Below are positions 29,898 through 39,900 of a stretch of DNA of 64,000 bases, in pieces. Source of the DNA: Immundisolibacter sp049322795 (GTDB lineage Bacteria; Pseudomonadota; Gammaproteobacteria; Immundisolibacterales; Immundisolibacteraceae); the NCBI GenBank assembly GCA_049322795.1, contig JBMOQH010000010.1:1-64000 (forward strand). The letters run 5' to 3'. The notes beneath the pieces are model-generated. The model made no database searches. It was not told the origin of the DNA and was given only the letters and a program-made list of their open reading frames with translations. The position numbers and the translations under genes are program-made. Position 1 is the first letter of the stretch. Every line of letters starts with the position of its first letter.

Positions 29898-31384
29898 CCA
29901 ACGACCGCTCCGCCGCCTACCTCGCGAGCCTGGTGAACGAACTGCGGGCCTTGCCGCTCGAGACGGAATGGGTGGAGTTCAAGGTCAACGACGCCGAGCC
30001 GCAGGCGATTGGGGAGTACATCTCCGCGCTGGCGAACGCGGCGGCGCTGGTGGGCAAGGCCTTCGCGTACCTCATATGGGGGGTGCGTGACGCGGACCAC
30101 GCCGTGGTGGGCACGAGCTTCGATCCGCACGCGGCGCGGGTGGGCAACGAGGAGTTGGAGAGCTGGTTGCTGCGTCTGCTGGAGCCGAAGATCGATTTCC
30201 GGTTCTTCTATGTCCTGGTGGAGGAACGGCCGGTGGTGCTGCTGGAGATCCTTCGCGCCGCCCGCCATCCGGTGGCCTTTCAGGGCCAGGAGTACCTTCG
30301 CGTTGGTAGCTACAAGAAGAAGCTCAAGGACTTCCCGGAGAAGGAACGGGCGCTGTGGCGCATCTTCGACCAAACGCCCTTCGAGGACGGTGTCGCGGCT
30401 GAGCACACGTCGGGCGACGACGTGCTGCGCCTGCTGGACTACCCGGCCTACTTCGACCTGCTCGAACGGCCGCTGCCGGGGGATCGCGAAGGCATCCTCG
30501 CAGCCCTGGTCGACGACCGGCTGATCCGCAGGAACGACGCGGGCGGCTTTGACGTCACCAACCTCGGCGCCATCCTGTTCGCCAAACGGCTGGATGCCTT
30601 CCACACCCTGCGGCGCAAGGCAGTCCGCGTCATCCAGTACCGAGGCAACGGACGGACGGAGACCGTCAGGGAGCAGGAGGCCGCCAGGGGCTACGCCTGT
30701 GGTTTCGAGGGGTTGATTGGGTACATCCACGGCCTGCTGCCCGCGAACGAACTGATCGAGCAGGCCCTGCGCCGGAGCGTGCCCATGTTCCCCGAGCTGG
30801 CGGTGCGCGAGCTGGTCGCGAACGCGCTCATCCATCAGGACTTCTTCGTCACCGGCGCCGGGCCGATGGTGGAGATCTTCAACGACCGCATCGAGATCAC
30901 CAACCCCGGCGAGCCGCTGGTGGACACGCAGCGCTTCGTAGACACCCCGCCCCGCTCGCGCAACGAGGCGCTCGCCTCGCTGATGCGCCGCTTCCGGATC
31001 TGCGAAGAGCGCGGCAGCGGGATCGACAAGGTCGTCTTCCAGGTCGAGCTGTTCCAGCTTCCGGCCCCGCTCTTCGAGAGTCCGGTGGGGTTCACGCGGG
31101 CGGTCCTGTTCGCCCACAAGCCCCTGTCTGCCATGGACAAGGCGGATCGCGTGCGCGCCTGTTACCTCCATGCGTGCCTCTGCTACGTCACGCGCAAGGA
31201 GATGACCAACACGACCCTGCGAATGCGCTTCGGCGTGGAGGAGCAGAATCGTTCGACCATCTCGCGGCTGATCCGGGAGGCCGTCGAGGCCGGGGCCATC
31301 GTGCCGGCTGACTCCGACGCAGCTCCCAAGCTGATGCGGTACCTGCCTTTCTGGGCCGCCTCCCGAGCGGAGGGTCGGAGATGA
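29894..31384 (+). CDS. AlbA_2/Schlafen-type ATP-binding protein, COG2865-like
   Basis: This is a 496-residue protein. Its N-terminal AlbA_2 domain (about 20-150) shows WVEFK...IGEYISALANAAAL...FAYLIWGVRD; the middle carries a GHKL-type ATP-binding domain (ELVANALIHQDF near 310, then GPMVEIFNDRIEITNPG and EERGSGIDKV), and the C-terminus has a winged-helix-like region. Members of this group are often called transcriptional regulators and occur beside type I restriction genes; their role there is not well established. It overlaps the HsdR-like fragment by ATGA and a 46-codon ORF at its 3' end by ATGA. Confidence 0.83.
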   Translation: MTNDRSAAYLASLVNELRALPLETEWVEFKVNDAEPQAIGEYISALANAAALVGKAFAYLIWGVRDADHAVVGTSFDPHAARVGNEELESWLLRLLEPKIDFRFFYVLVEERPVVLLEILRAARHPVAFQGQEYLRVGSYKKKLKDFPEKERALWRIFDQTPFEDGVAAEHTSGDDVLRLLDYPAYFDLLERPLPGDREGILAALVDDRLIRRNDAGGFDVTNLGAILFAKRLDAFHTLRRKAVRVIQYRGNGRTETVREQEAARGYACGFEGLIGYIHGLLPANELIEQALRRSVPMFPELAVRELVANALIHQDFFVTGAGPMVEIFNDRIEITNPGEPLVDTQRFVDTPPRSRNEALASLMRRFRICEERGSGIDKVVFQVELFQLPAPLFESPVGFTRAVLFAHKPLSAMDKADRVRACYLHACLCYVTRKEMTNTTLRMRFGVEEQNRSTISRLIREAVEAGAIVPADSDAAPKLMRYLPFWAASRAEGRR

Positions 31385-31521
31385 CCAAGGTACTTGATGG
31401 GTACTTGATCGGGCGGGCCACAGTCGGCGCGGAGGAAGACGGTAAACACCACCTTTACAGGCACTTAGGTCGCATCGCGGCACTTGATGGGTACTTGATC
31501 GGGAGGCAGGTCACCCCATGA
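31381..31521 (+). CDS. Unrecognised 46-codon ORF with duplicated LDGYLIGR
   Basis: This is an open frame of 46 codons, too short for common gene callers. The ATG overlaps the TGA of the AlbA gene (ATGA), and its own TGA overlaps the ATG of hsdR (ATGA), so it fills the gap exactly. The peptide begins MTKVLDGYLIGR, has a charged middle and repeats LDGYLIGR near its end (residues 35-42). I recognise no family. The double overlap argues that ribosomes could pass through it to couple AlbA and HsdR synthesis. The alternative is that the same bases are a non-coding repeat. Confidence 0.5.
   Translation: MTKVLDGYLIGRATVGAEEDGKHHLYRHLGRIAALDGYLIGRQVTP
31392..31503. repeat. 22-base direct repeat, two copies before hsdR
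   Basis: A perfect 22-base unit beginning acttgatggg lies at 31392-31413 and again at 31482-31503, 90 bases apart start to start. Each unit itself contains acttgat twice, so the short word occurs four times. The copies are in the same reading frame (90 is 30 codons) and encode the repeated peptide of the 46-codon ORF. They may be protein-binding sites, a scar of insertion or a peptide repeat. Confidence 0.85.
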
Positions 31522-34514
31522 CCACGGATACCAGCGAGCGCGGCCTGGAACGCCTGATCTGCACGGCGCTGACGGGCCACCCGTGCGAGCCCGGCGGCGT
31601 CGGCGAGCGCCCGGCGACCTACGGCGCGGGCTGGACCGGTGGCGATCCCGGCGACTACGACCGCGAGTACTGCGTGGACCTGGCGCAGCTCTCGGTCTTC
31701 CTGCGTACCACCCAGCCGCTGGTGGCCGACGCGCTCGACATCGACCGGGACGGGCCGACGCGGCGCAAGTTCCTGGCGCGGCTGCAGGGCGAAGTCTCAA
31801 AGCGCGGCACCATCGACGTGCTGCGCCACGGGCTCAAGCACGGGCCGCACGACATCGCCCTGTTCTACGGCACGCCGTCGCCGGGCAACGCCAAGGCGGC
31901 CGAGCGTTACGCGGCCAACCGCTTCAGCGTCACCCGCCAGCTCCGCTACAGCCGCGACGAAACGCAGCGGGCGCTGGACCTGGGCCTGTTCATCAACGGC
32001 CTGCCCGTCGCCACCTTCGAGCTCAAGAACAGCCTGACCAAACAGACGGTCGCCGACGCCGTCGAGCAGTACCAGCGCGACCGCGACCCGCGCGAGCGGC
32101 TGTTCGAGTTTGGGCGCTGCGTGGTGCACTTTGCCGTGGACGACCACGAGGTGCGCTTTTGCACGCACCTCACCGGCAAGGGCTCGTGGTTCCTGCCCTT
32201 CAACCAGGGCTGGAACGACGGCGCGGGCAATCCGCCCAACCCGGATGGCCTGAAGACCGACTACCTGTGGAAGCGCGTCCTCACCCGCGCCGGGCTGACC
32301 GACATCCTCGAGAACTACGCGCAGGTCGTCGAAACCCGGGACGACAGGACCGGCCGGAAGAAGGCGGTGCAGATCTGGCCGCGCTTCCACCAGCTCGACG
32401 TGGTGCGCCGGCTGCTGGCGGATGCGAAGGCGAACGGCGCGGGCCGGCGCTATCTGATCCAGCACTCGGCCGGCAGCGGCAAGTCGAACTCCATCGCCTG
32501 GCTGGCCCACCAGCTCATCGGCCTCGCGAAGGACGATGCGGCGGTGTTCGACTCGATCATCGTCGTCACCGACCGGCGCATCCTCGACCAGCAGATCAGG
32601 GACACCATCAAGCAGTTCGCGCAGGTGGGCGCGACGGTCGGGCATGCCGAGCACTCGGGGGACCTGCGCAGGTTCATCGCCGAAGGCAAGAAAATCATCA
32701 TCTCCACGGTGCAGAAGTTCCCGTTCATCCTCGACGAGATCGGCGCCGAGCACCGCGGCCGCCGGTTCGCGATCGTGATCGACGAGGCGCACTCGAGCCA
32801 GGGTGGGCGCACCTCGGCGGCGGTCTCCATGGCGCTGTCGACGGCCGGGGTCGAGGACGACGACGAGACGCTCGAGGACCGGATCAACCGCCTCATGGAA
32901 GCCAAGAAGCTGCTGCCCAACGCCAGCTACTTCGCGTTTACCGCCACGCCCAAGAACAAGACGCTGGAGATCTTCGGCGCGCCCGAGCCGCAGGCCGACG
33001 GCACCGTGATGCACCGGCCGTTCCACAGCTACACGATGAAGCAGGCGATCCAGGAGGGCTTCATCCTGGACGTGCTCCGGCACTACACGTCGGTGGAGAG
33101 CTACTACAAGCTGATCAAGAAGGTCGAGGGCGACCCGGAGTTCGACACCAAGCGGGCGAAGAAGAAACTGCGCCGCTACGTCGAGAGCCACGACCACGCG
33201 ATCCGGCTCAAGGCCGAGATCATGGTGGATCACTTCCACGAGCAGGTGCTTCAGCTTTCCAAGATCGGCGGCGAGGCGCGGGCGATGGTGGTCACCAGCG
33301 GCATCGAGCGCGCCATCCAGTACTTCCACGCGATCCGCGAATGTCTCGCCGAGCGCAAGAGCCGCTGCCAGGCGATCGTCGCCTTCTCGGGCGAGCACCA
33401 CTACGGCGGGGCGAAGGTGACCGAGGCCTCGCTCAACGGCTTTCCGTCCAGCCAGATCGCCGACCAGATCCGGGAGGACCCGTACCGGTTTCTGATCTGC
33501 GCCGACAAGTTCCAGACCGGCTACGACGAGCCGCTGCTGCACACCATGTACGTGGACAAGGTGCTCTCGGGCATCAAGGCGGTGCAGACGCTCTCGCGCC
33601 TGAATCGTGCCCATCCGAAGAAGCACGACGTGTTCGTGCTCGACTTCATGAACGACGCCGACACCATTCAGCAGGCCTTTGCCGACTACTACCGCACGAC
33701 ACTCCTGGCCGACGAGACCGACCCGAACAAGCTGCACGATCTCAAGGCGGCGCTCGACGGCTGCCAGGTCTATGCCGCCGCGCAGGTGGACGACCTCGTG
33801 GCGTTGTACCTCGGCGGCGCGGACCGCGACCGGCTCGACCCCATCCTCGACTCCTGTGTCGCCGACTACCGCGAGCAGCTCGACGAGGACGCGCAGGTGG
33901 ACTTCAAGGGCAAGGCCAAGGCCTTCCTGCGGACCTACGGCTTTCTCTCGTCGATCCTGCCCTATACGAACGCCGACTGGGAGAAGCTGTCGATCTTCCT
34001 CACCTTCCTGGTGCCCAAGCTGCCGGCCCCGGTCGAGGAGGACCTCTCGAAGGGCATCCTCGAGGCGATCGACATGGACAGCTACCGGGTGGAGAAGCAG
34101 GCCGCGGAAAAGCTCCTGCTGCCGGACGCGGACGCGCAGATCGCGCCGGTGCCCACCACCGGCGGCGGCCACAAGCCCGAGCCGGAGCTGGACCGGCTCT
34201 CGAACATCCTCAAGACCTTCAACGACCAGTTCGGCAACATCTCGTGGTCCGACGCCGACCGCGTGCACAGGCTGATCACCGAGGACATCCCGAACCGGGT
34301 GGCGGCCGACCAGGCGTACCAGAATGCGCGCCAGCATTCGGACCGGCAGAACGCCCGCATCGAGCACGACAAGGCACTCGCGCGGGTGATGACGGCGGTG
34401 CTCAGGGACGACACGGAACTGTTCAAGCAGTTCATGGACAACGAGTCGTTCAAGCGCTGGCTGACGGACACCGTTTTCCGGCTCACTTACGAAGCGGCGG
34501 GCACGGAATCCTGA
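31518..34514 (+). CDS. hsdR: Type I restriction-modification endonuclease subunit
   Basis: This 998-residue subunit translocates DNA and cuts it when the site is unmodified. The nuclease domain holds FELK (167-170) of the PD-(D/E)xK type, followed by a Gln-rich QxxxY-like TVADAVEQY. The helicase part has Walker A GSGKS (319-323), DEAH (422-425), FTATP and, in the second RecA lobe, FQTGYDEP and TLSRLNRAHP. A C-terminal helical region follows. The length is normal. It starts in an ATGA overlap with the 46-codon ORF and is the last gene of the cassette. Its first 15 residues recur in the small protein at 29679. Confidence 0.95.
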   Translation: MTTDTSERGLERLICTALTGHPCEPGGVGERPATYGAGWTGGDPGDYDREYCVDLAQLSVFLRTTQPLVADALDIDRDGPTRRKFLARLQGEVSKRGTIDVLRHGLKHGPHDIALFYGTPSPGNAKAAERYAANRFSVTRQLRYSRDETQRALDLGLFINGLPVATFELKNSLTKQTVADAVEQYQRDRDPRERLFEFGRCVVHFAVDDHEVRFCTHLTGKGSWFLPFNQGWNDGAGNPPNPDGLKTDYLWKRVLTRAGLTDILENYAQVVETRDDRTGRKKAVQIWPRFHQLDVVRRLLADAKANGAGRRYLIQHSAGSGKSNSIAWLAHQLIGLAKDDAAVFDSIIVVTDRRILDQQIRDTIKQFAQVGATVGHAEHSGDLRRFIAEGKKIIISTVQKFPFILDEIGAEHRGRRFAIVIDEAHSSQGGRTSAAVSMALSTAGVEDDDETLEDRINRLMEAKKLLPNASYFAFTATPKNKTLEIFGAPEPQADGTVMHRPFHSYTMKQAIQEGFILDVLRHYTSVESYYKLIKKVEGDPEFDTKRAKKKLRRYVESHDHAIRLKAEIMVDHFHEQVLQLSKIGGEARAMVVTSGIERAIQYFHAIRECLAERKSRCQAIVAFSGEHHYGGAKVTEASLNGFPSSQIADQIREDPYRFLICADKFQTGYDEPLLHTMYVDKVLSGIKAVQTLSRLNRAHPKKHDVFVLDFMNDADTIQQAFADYYRTTLLADETDPNKLHDLKAALDGCQVYAAAQVDDLVALYLGGADRDRLDPILDSCVADYREQLDEDAQVDFKGKAKAFLRTYGFLSSILPYTNADWEKLSIFLTFLVPKLPAPVEEDLSKGILEAIDMDSYRVEKQAAEKLLLPDADAQIAPVPTTGGGHKPEPELDRLSNILKTFNDQFGNISWSDADRVHRLITEDIPNRVAADQAYQNARQHSDRQNARIEHDKALARVMTAVLRDDTELFKQFMDNESFKRWLTDTVFRLTYEAAGTES

Positions 34515-34653
34515 AGGGTTCTCCGAACCCGGTTCCCGCCCGGGCATTTGCGCCGCCCCGAGCCCGGTATGGGCACGCTTTGTTCTGACTTTGCTGCCGC
34601 CGTTGTTCGCGGCTCCGCCTCGGCGCTCTGCGCCGACGGCGCACCTCGGCGGC

Positions 34654-36156
34654 TCACGCCAGGAACAAGCGATAGCCCGGGCTGTCCGTCTCGTCCACGC
34701 ATTCCATGCCCGTCGCGGCCAGGTGCTCGCGGAAGCGCGCGCGCTCGGCCGCTGGCACTTGCAGGCCGACCAGGGCGCGGCCGTCGGCGGCACCGTGATT
34801 GCGGTAGTGGAAAAGGCTGATGTTCCAGCGCGCGCCCAGGCGACTGAGGAAGTGGGCCAGCGCGCCGGGGCGCTCGTCGAAGCTGAAGCGGTACAGCAGT
34901 TCGTCGGCGAGCTTGCCGTGGCCGCCCACCATGTGCCGCAGGTGCAGCTTGGCGGCCTCGCTGTCGGTGAGGTCCACCACCGCGTAGCCGCGCTGTTGCA
35001 GGGCGTTGAACAGCAGCTCGCGCTGCTTGCCGACGGTGCGCACGCCGACGTACACGTGCGCCGCCTCGGCGCTGGCGTAGCGGTAGTTGAACTCGGTGAT
35101 CTCGCGCGCGCCGATGGCCTCGCAGAACTGCCGGAAGCTGCCCGGCCGCTCCGGGATGGTGGCGGCGAAGATGGCCTCGCGCCGCTCGCCGATCTCGGCC
35201 CGCTCGGCCACGTAGCGCAGGCGGTCGAAGTTCATGTTGGCGCCGGAGCACACGGCCACCAGCGTCTTGCCGTGGCAACGCTCGCGCGTCACGTAGCGCT
35301 TGAGCCCGGCCAGCGCCAGTGCGCCGGCCGGCTCGACGATGGCGCGCGTGTCCTCGAAGGTGTCCTTGATGGCGGCGCAGATTTCGTCGTGGTCCACCAG
35401 CAGCATCTCGTCGACGTACTGACGCGCCAGGCGAAACGGCTCGCGCCCCACCTGCCGCACGGCGGTGCCGTCGGCGAACAGGCCGACGCTGCGCAGGCTG
35501 ACGCGCCGGCCGCGCCGCAAGGAGCGGTCCATGGCGTCGGCGTCGTCGGATTCCACGCCGATGATGCGCACCTGCGGGCGCAGCCGTTTGACGTACGCCG
35601 CGATGCCGCCGATGAGGCCGCCGCCGCCCACCGGCACGAAGATGGCGTCCAGCGCGCCCTGACGCTGGCGCAGCAGTTCAGCGCCGATGGTGCCCTGCCC
35701 GGCGATGACCAGCGGGTCGTCGTAGGGATGCACGAGGCTGAGACCGCGCTGCTCGGCCAGCGCCAGCGCGTGTCGCGAGGCGGCGGCGTAATCCTCGCCG
35801 TGCAGCAACGCCTCGCCGCCCAGGCGCTGGACGGCGTCGATCTTGATCTGCGGTGTGGTGACCGGCATCACGATCAGCGCGTGACTGCCCAGGCGATGCG
35901 CGGCCAGCGCCACGCCCTGCGCGTGGTTGCCGGCCGAGGCCGTGATGACGCCGGCCTTCAGCGCCCGCCGCGGCAGGTGCGACATCTTGTTGTAGGCGCC
36001 GCGCAGCTTGAACGAGAACACCGGCTGCAGGTCCTCGCGCTTGAGCAGCACGCGGTTGCCGAGGCGGAGCGACAGGCTCTCGGCCGCGTCGAGCGGCGAC
36101 TCGATGGCCACGTCGTAGACGCGGGCGTTCAGGGTCAGCACCAGGTAGTCGCGCAC
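34654..36156 (-). CDS. ilvA: Threonine ammonia-lyase, biosynthetic
   Basis: This 500-residue PLP enzyme turns threonine into 2-oxobutanoate, the first step of isoleucine synthesis. The PLP lysine is Lys50 in SFKLRGAY, with the phosphate-binding VGGGGLIGG near residue 180. The C-terminal part (about 325-500) has two ACT-like regulatory units (FAATIPERPGSFRQF and FSFDERPGALAHF), the form inhibited by isoleucine. The start is GTG at 36156, chosen because GGGAG lies 5 bases before it and the family starts with xRDYL; another GTG at 36171 overlaps the DUF2062 stop. It follows the DUF2062 gene closely and converges on hsdR. Confidence 0.93.
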   Translation of the reverse strand: MRDYLVLTLNARVYDVAIESPLDAAESLSLRLGNRVLLKREDLQPVFSFKLRGAYNKMSHLPRRALKAGVITASAGNHAQGVALAAHRLGSHALIVMPVTTPQIKIDAVQRLGGEALLHGEDYAAASRHALALAEQRGLSLVHPYDDPLVIAGQGTIGAELLRQRQGALDAIFVPVGGGGLIGGIAAYVKRLRPQVRIIGVESDDADAMDRSLRRGRRVSLRSVGLFADGTAVRQVGREPFRLARQYVDEMLLVDHDEICAAIKDTFEDTRAIVEPAGALALAGLKRYVTRERCHGKTLVAVCSGANMNFDRLRYVAERAEIGERREAIFAATIPERPGSFRQFCEAIGAREITEFNYRYASAEAAHVYVGVRTVGKQRELLFNALQQRGYAVVDLTDSEAAKLHLRHMVGGHGKLADELLYRFSFDERPGALAHFLSRLGARWNISLFHYRNHGAADGRALVGLQVPAAERARFREHLAATGMECVDETDSPGYRLFLA

Positions 36157-36167
36157 GAAAACTCCCG

Positions 36168-36767
36168 TCACTCGTCCGGCCGTTCGGCCGCGTCGTCCTT
36201 CGTCGCGGCGGCGAGCGCACGCGCCCGACGGCGGCGTCGACGGCCCCGACGCTCCCACAGACGCTGCGTGCGCAGGCGCAACAGCAATCCCGCCACCCAA
36301 TAGGTGATCAGCCCGCACACGCTGGCCAACACCAGCAGCCCCAGCAAGGTGGGGATACCCACCCGCCGCCACCAGCCGCGCACGGGTGGGCCCGCCGTGA
36401 TGTCCTGAATCTGCTCCGGCGCATGCTCCAGCGCATCGCGGCGCTGCGGCGTCTGGCCGGTCAGGCGGGAACCGATGCGGTACGCGCCGTAATAAATGAT
36501 GGGGAAGGTGACCGGATTGGTGACCAGGGTGCTGACGGCCGCCGCCGGCACATTGGCGCGCATGGCCACGGCCACCACGGCGGCGGCGGGGATCTGCGCC
36601 AACGGCACCAGCAGGCCGAAAAACACGCCGATGCCGACACCCAGGGACACCCCGCGGCGACTCATCCGCCACAGGTGCGGGTGGTGCAGCGCCGGCCCCA
36701 TCCAGCGCAACCAGGGCCGATGCCGCAACTCGGCCGCGTCGTGCAGCCGCTGCCGCCAGCGACTCAC
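36168..36767 (-). CDS. DUF2062 membrane protein
   Basis: This is a 199-residue protein. The DUF2062 region begins near WLRWMGPALHHPHLWRMSRRGVSLGVGIGVFFGLL and continues to NPVTFPIIYYGAYRIG, with two or three hydrophobic segments; another helix lies near 155-175. The C-terminal tail is an Arg cluster (RRGRRRRRR) followed by acidic residues. The family is widespread and its function is unknown to me. The GTG start at 36767 fits the family's N-terminus; a GTG at 36833 is also possible. Its stop lies 12 bases before the ilvA start used here, and overlaps the alternative one. Confidence 0.75.
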   Translation of the reverse strand: MSRWRQRLHDAAELRHRPWLRWMGPALHHPHLWRMSRRGVSLGVGIGVFFGLLVPLAQIPAAAVVAVAMRANVPAAAVSTLVTNPVTFPIIYYGAYRIGSRLTGQTPQRRDALEHAPEQIQDITAGPPVRGWWRRVGIPTLLGLLVLASVCGLITYWVAGLLLRLRTQRLWERRGRRRRRRARALAAATKDDAAERPDE

Positions 36768-36905
36768 CGCGGCACCGGCGCGACGGCCGCCGGCAAACCC
36801 GCGTCCCTGCGCCAATGAATGTCCCACCCGCACGGGATGCGGAGGATGTGGCCGGTGATCGGCAGCAGCGGAGGGTGCAAGGCCATTGGGTTCTGTACGG
36901 GTCGG

Positions 36906-39900
36906 TCAGGTGGTCGCCAGCGCCAGGGCCTCGTCCACGTCCACCGCCACCAGGCGCGATACGCCGGGCTCGGACATGGTGACGCCGGTGAGCTGGCCGG
37001 CCAGCTCCATGGTGGTCTTGTTGTGGGTGATGACGATGAACTGCACGCGCGCCGACATCTCGCGCACCAGCGCGCAGAAGCGGCCGACGTTGTGGTCGTC
37101 GAGCGGCGCGTCCACCTCGTCCAGCATGCAGAACGGCGCCGGGCTCAGCTCGAACAGGGCGAACACCAGCGCAATGGCGGTCAGCGCCTTCTCGCCGCCG
37201 GACAGCAGGTGGATGGAGCTGTTCCGCTTGCCCGGCGGGCGGGCGACGATGCCGATGCCGGTTTCGAGCAGATCGTCGTCCAGAAGTTCCAGGCGCGCCT
37301 CGCCGCCGCCGAACAGCCGCGGGAAGGCGGCCATGAAGCCGGCGTTGGCGGCCTCGAAGGTGTCCTTGAAGCGGCTGCGCGTCTCGCGGTCCATGCGCCG
37401 GATGGCCTGCTCCATGGTGTCGAGCGCAGCGGCGAGATCAGCGTACTGGGCGTCCAGATAGGTCTTGCGCTCGGTCAGTTCGCGCTGCTCGTCGATGGCG
37501 GCGAGATTGATGGCGCCCAGACGCTCGATGCGCCGGGCAAGGTCCGCGATCGCGAACTCGAGCGCCGCCTCGTCCTTGTCCGCCGGCACGTCGGCCAGCA
37601 GGCGCCCGGGGTCGACCGCATGATCGGCGTCGAACTCCAGCGCCTGTCCGTGCAATGCATCGAGCCGCGCGGTCAGCTCCGCCACGTCGAGCCGCCGGGC
37701 TTCGACCTCGGCGCGACGCTCGTGCAGGGCCCGCTCGGCCAGCAGGCGCGCCTGATCACGCTCGCGCAGCGTGGTCTCGGCCGCCGCCAGGGCGTCGCGC
37801 GCGGCGGCCAGGCGCGCCGACGCCTGTTCGCGCGTCGCCAGCTGCGCCTGCAGCTCGCCCTGCAGGGTGGCGAGCGGCGCGGCGGCGGCATCACGCTCGA
37901 CCTCGAGCGCGGCGTGGCGCTCGCGGATGCCCTCGCGCTGCGCCTGCCAGCCGAGCAGGGTCTTTTCGAGCGTGGCGATTTCGGTCTGCGCCACCTGGGT
38001 GCGGGTGCGCAGCGTTTGCAGGCGTTCGCGCACGGCGTCCTGCGCCGCACGCGCATCGCGCAGCGCCTGCTCGGCCGCGCGGCGCTCGCCCTCGCGCTGC
38101 TGACGCTGCCCCGCGAGCCGCGCCTGCTCGGCCGTGGCGGCCTCGCGCGCGGTCTGCGCGGCGGTGAGCTCTGCCGTATCGCCCGCCACCTGCTGGTCGA
38201 CCTGGGCGAGTTCGTCCGCGATGGCCTGTCGGCGCGCCTGCACGCGCTCGTGGTGCGCCTGCGCGGCAGCGCTGCGGGCCTGCAAGTCAGCCACCTGCCG
38301 CAAGGCGGTGCCGTGGCGCTGGCGCGCCTCGCCGCGCGCCTGCTCGGCCTGCGCCAGCTCGCCACGCACGGCGGCGCGCTGGGCGTCGAGCGCGGCAAGC
38401 TCCCGTTCGGTCTGCGCGAGGTCGCGTTGCAGCGCCGCGATCTCGGCGCCCCGTTCGAGCACGCCCCCGCCCTGCCCGGCCGCCGGCAGCGCCAGCCAGT
38501 TCCGGCCGACGCGGACGCCCTGCGGGGTGACGAAGCTCGCGTGCGCAGCCAGCCCGTGGCGGCCGGCCAGCGCCGCGTCCAGCGTGGCCGCGCGCCGCAC
38601 GCCGCCGACCAGCGCCACGAGATCGACCGCGCTGCGCACGACGTGCAGCAGATCGCCATCGCCCGCTGCGGGCGGTGCGGGCGCCTCCACGAGCAGCAAA
38701 CCAGCCGCCTGCCCGAGCCCGTCGACCGGCAGCGCATCGAGGCTGGACACGACCTGCGCCGTGATCCACGGTCCAAGCGCGGCCTCGAGCGCGGCGCGCC
38801 AGTCAGGGTCGGCGTCCAGCGCCGCCAGCAGGGCCGTGGTCTCGACGCCCTGACGCGCCAGCCAGTCCTGCGCCGGCCGGGCACCCGCCAATGCGGCCTG
38901 CTGCAAGGTTTCGAGCGCCGACAGCCGCCCGCGCTGCTCGCGCCCGACGGTCTGCCGGCGCGTGAGCTCGGCGCCGATGTCGTCCAGCTGCGTGCGCAGA
39001 CGCGTGATGTCAGCCTCGCGGTCGGCCAGCGCCTGCTCGGCGGCTTGACTATCCGCCTGTGCGCTCGCCAGCGCGTCCGATAGAACGGCGGTGTCGACGT
39101 CCGCCTCGGCCGCCAGTTGGGCGATTTCGCGCTCGAGGCGCGCGCGGCGATCGGCGAGCCGCGCGATGTGCTCGGCCACGCGCCGGGCGCGTTCCTGCTC
39201 CAGGCGCTCGCGCTGGGCGGCCTCGCTGACCGCGGAGGCGACGACATCATGGGCGCGGCGTGCCTCGCCCAGCGCCGCTTCGGCGGCGGACAGGTGCTGG
39301 CCGGCCTGCGCGAGTTCGCCTTCCAGTCGTCCACGATCGGCCTCGCCCATCTGCTGCGCGGCGGCCAGCTCGCGCAGGCGCGCATCGGTCTGCGCGCATT
39401 GCTGGTCGATCTGCACCGCGCTGGCGTCAAGACGCACCAGCTCCTGCACCGCCCGCTCGCGCTGCTGCTGCGCGCTGCCCAGCGCCTGCTCCAGCCGCGC
39501 CAGCTCGGCGCCCACCTCGTACCACGCCTGCTGCGCCTCGCTCACCACGGCGGTGGCGGCGGCCTGCGCCTCGCGCGCCGTCTCGACCTGCGCTTCGGCC
39601 GCGCGCTGGGCGGCCAGCGCCTGCTCCTGCGCGGTGAGGCTGCGTTCGAGCACGTGCGCGCGTTCGTCGACCGCCGCTTGCAGCGCGCGCAGTCGAAAGC
39701 CGAGCAGATGCCCGCGGGCCTGCCGCTCGGCGGCGCGCAGCTCGCGGAAGGTCTCGGCCGCCCGGGCCTGGCGCTCCAGCACCACCAGGCGCTTGCCGAG
39801 CTCGTCGCGCAGGTCGTCCAGGCGGGCCATGTTGTCGCGGGTGTGGCGGATGCGCCCGGCGCTGTCCTGGCGGCGTTCCTTGTACTTGGAGATGCCGGCC

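Noticed and set aside
34515..34653. Possible attachment site or remnant at the end of the restriction cassette
   Set aside because: The gap holds GC-rich bases with short imperfect repeats only; nothing matches the region before hsdM, so no element boundary can be claimed.
31797..34793. 998-codon minus-strand open frame opposite hsdR
   Set aside because: It is a mirror frame of a well supported gene, with no family features and no ribosome binding site.
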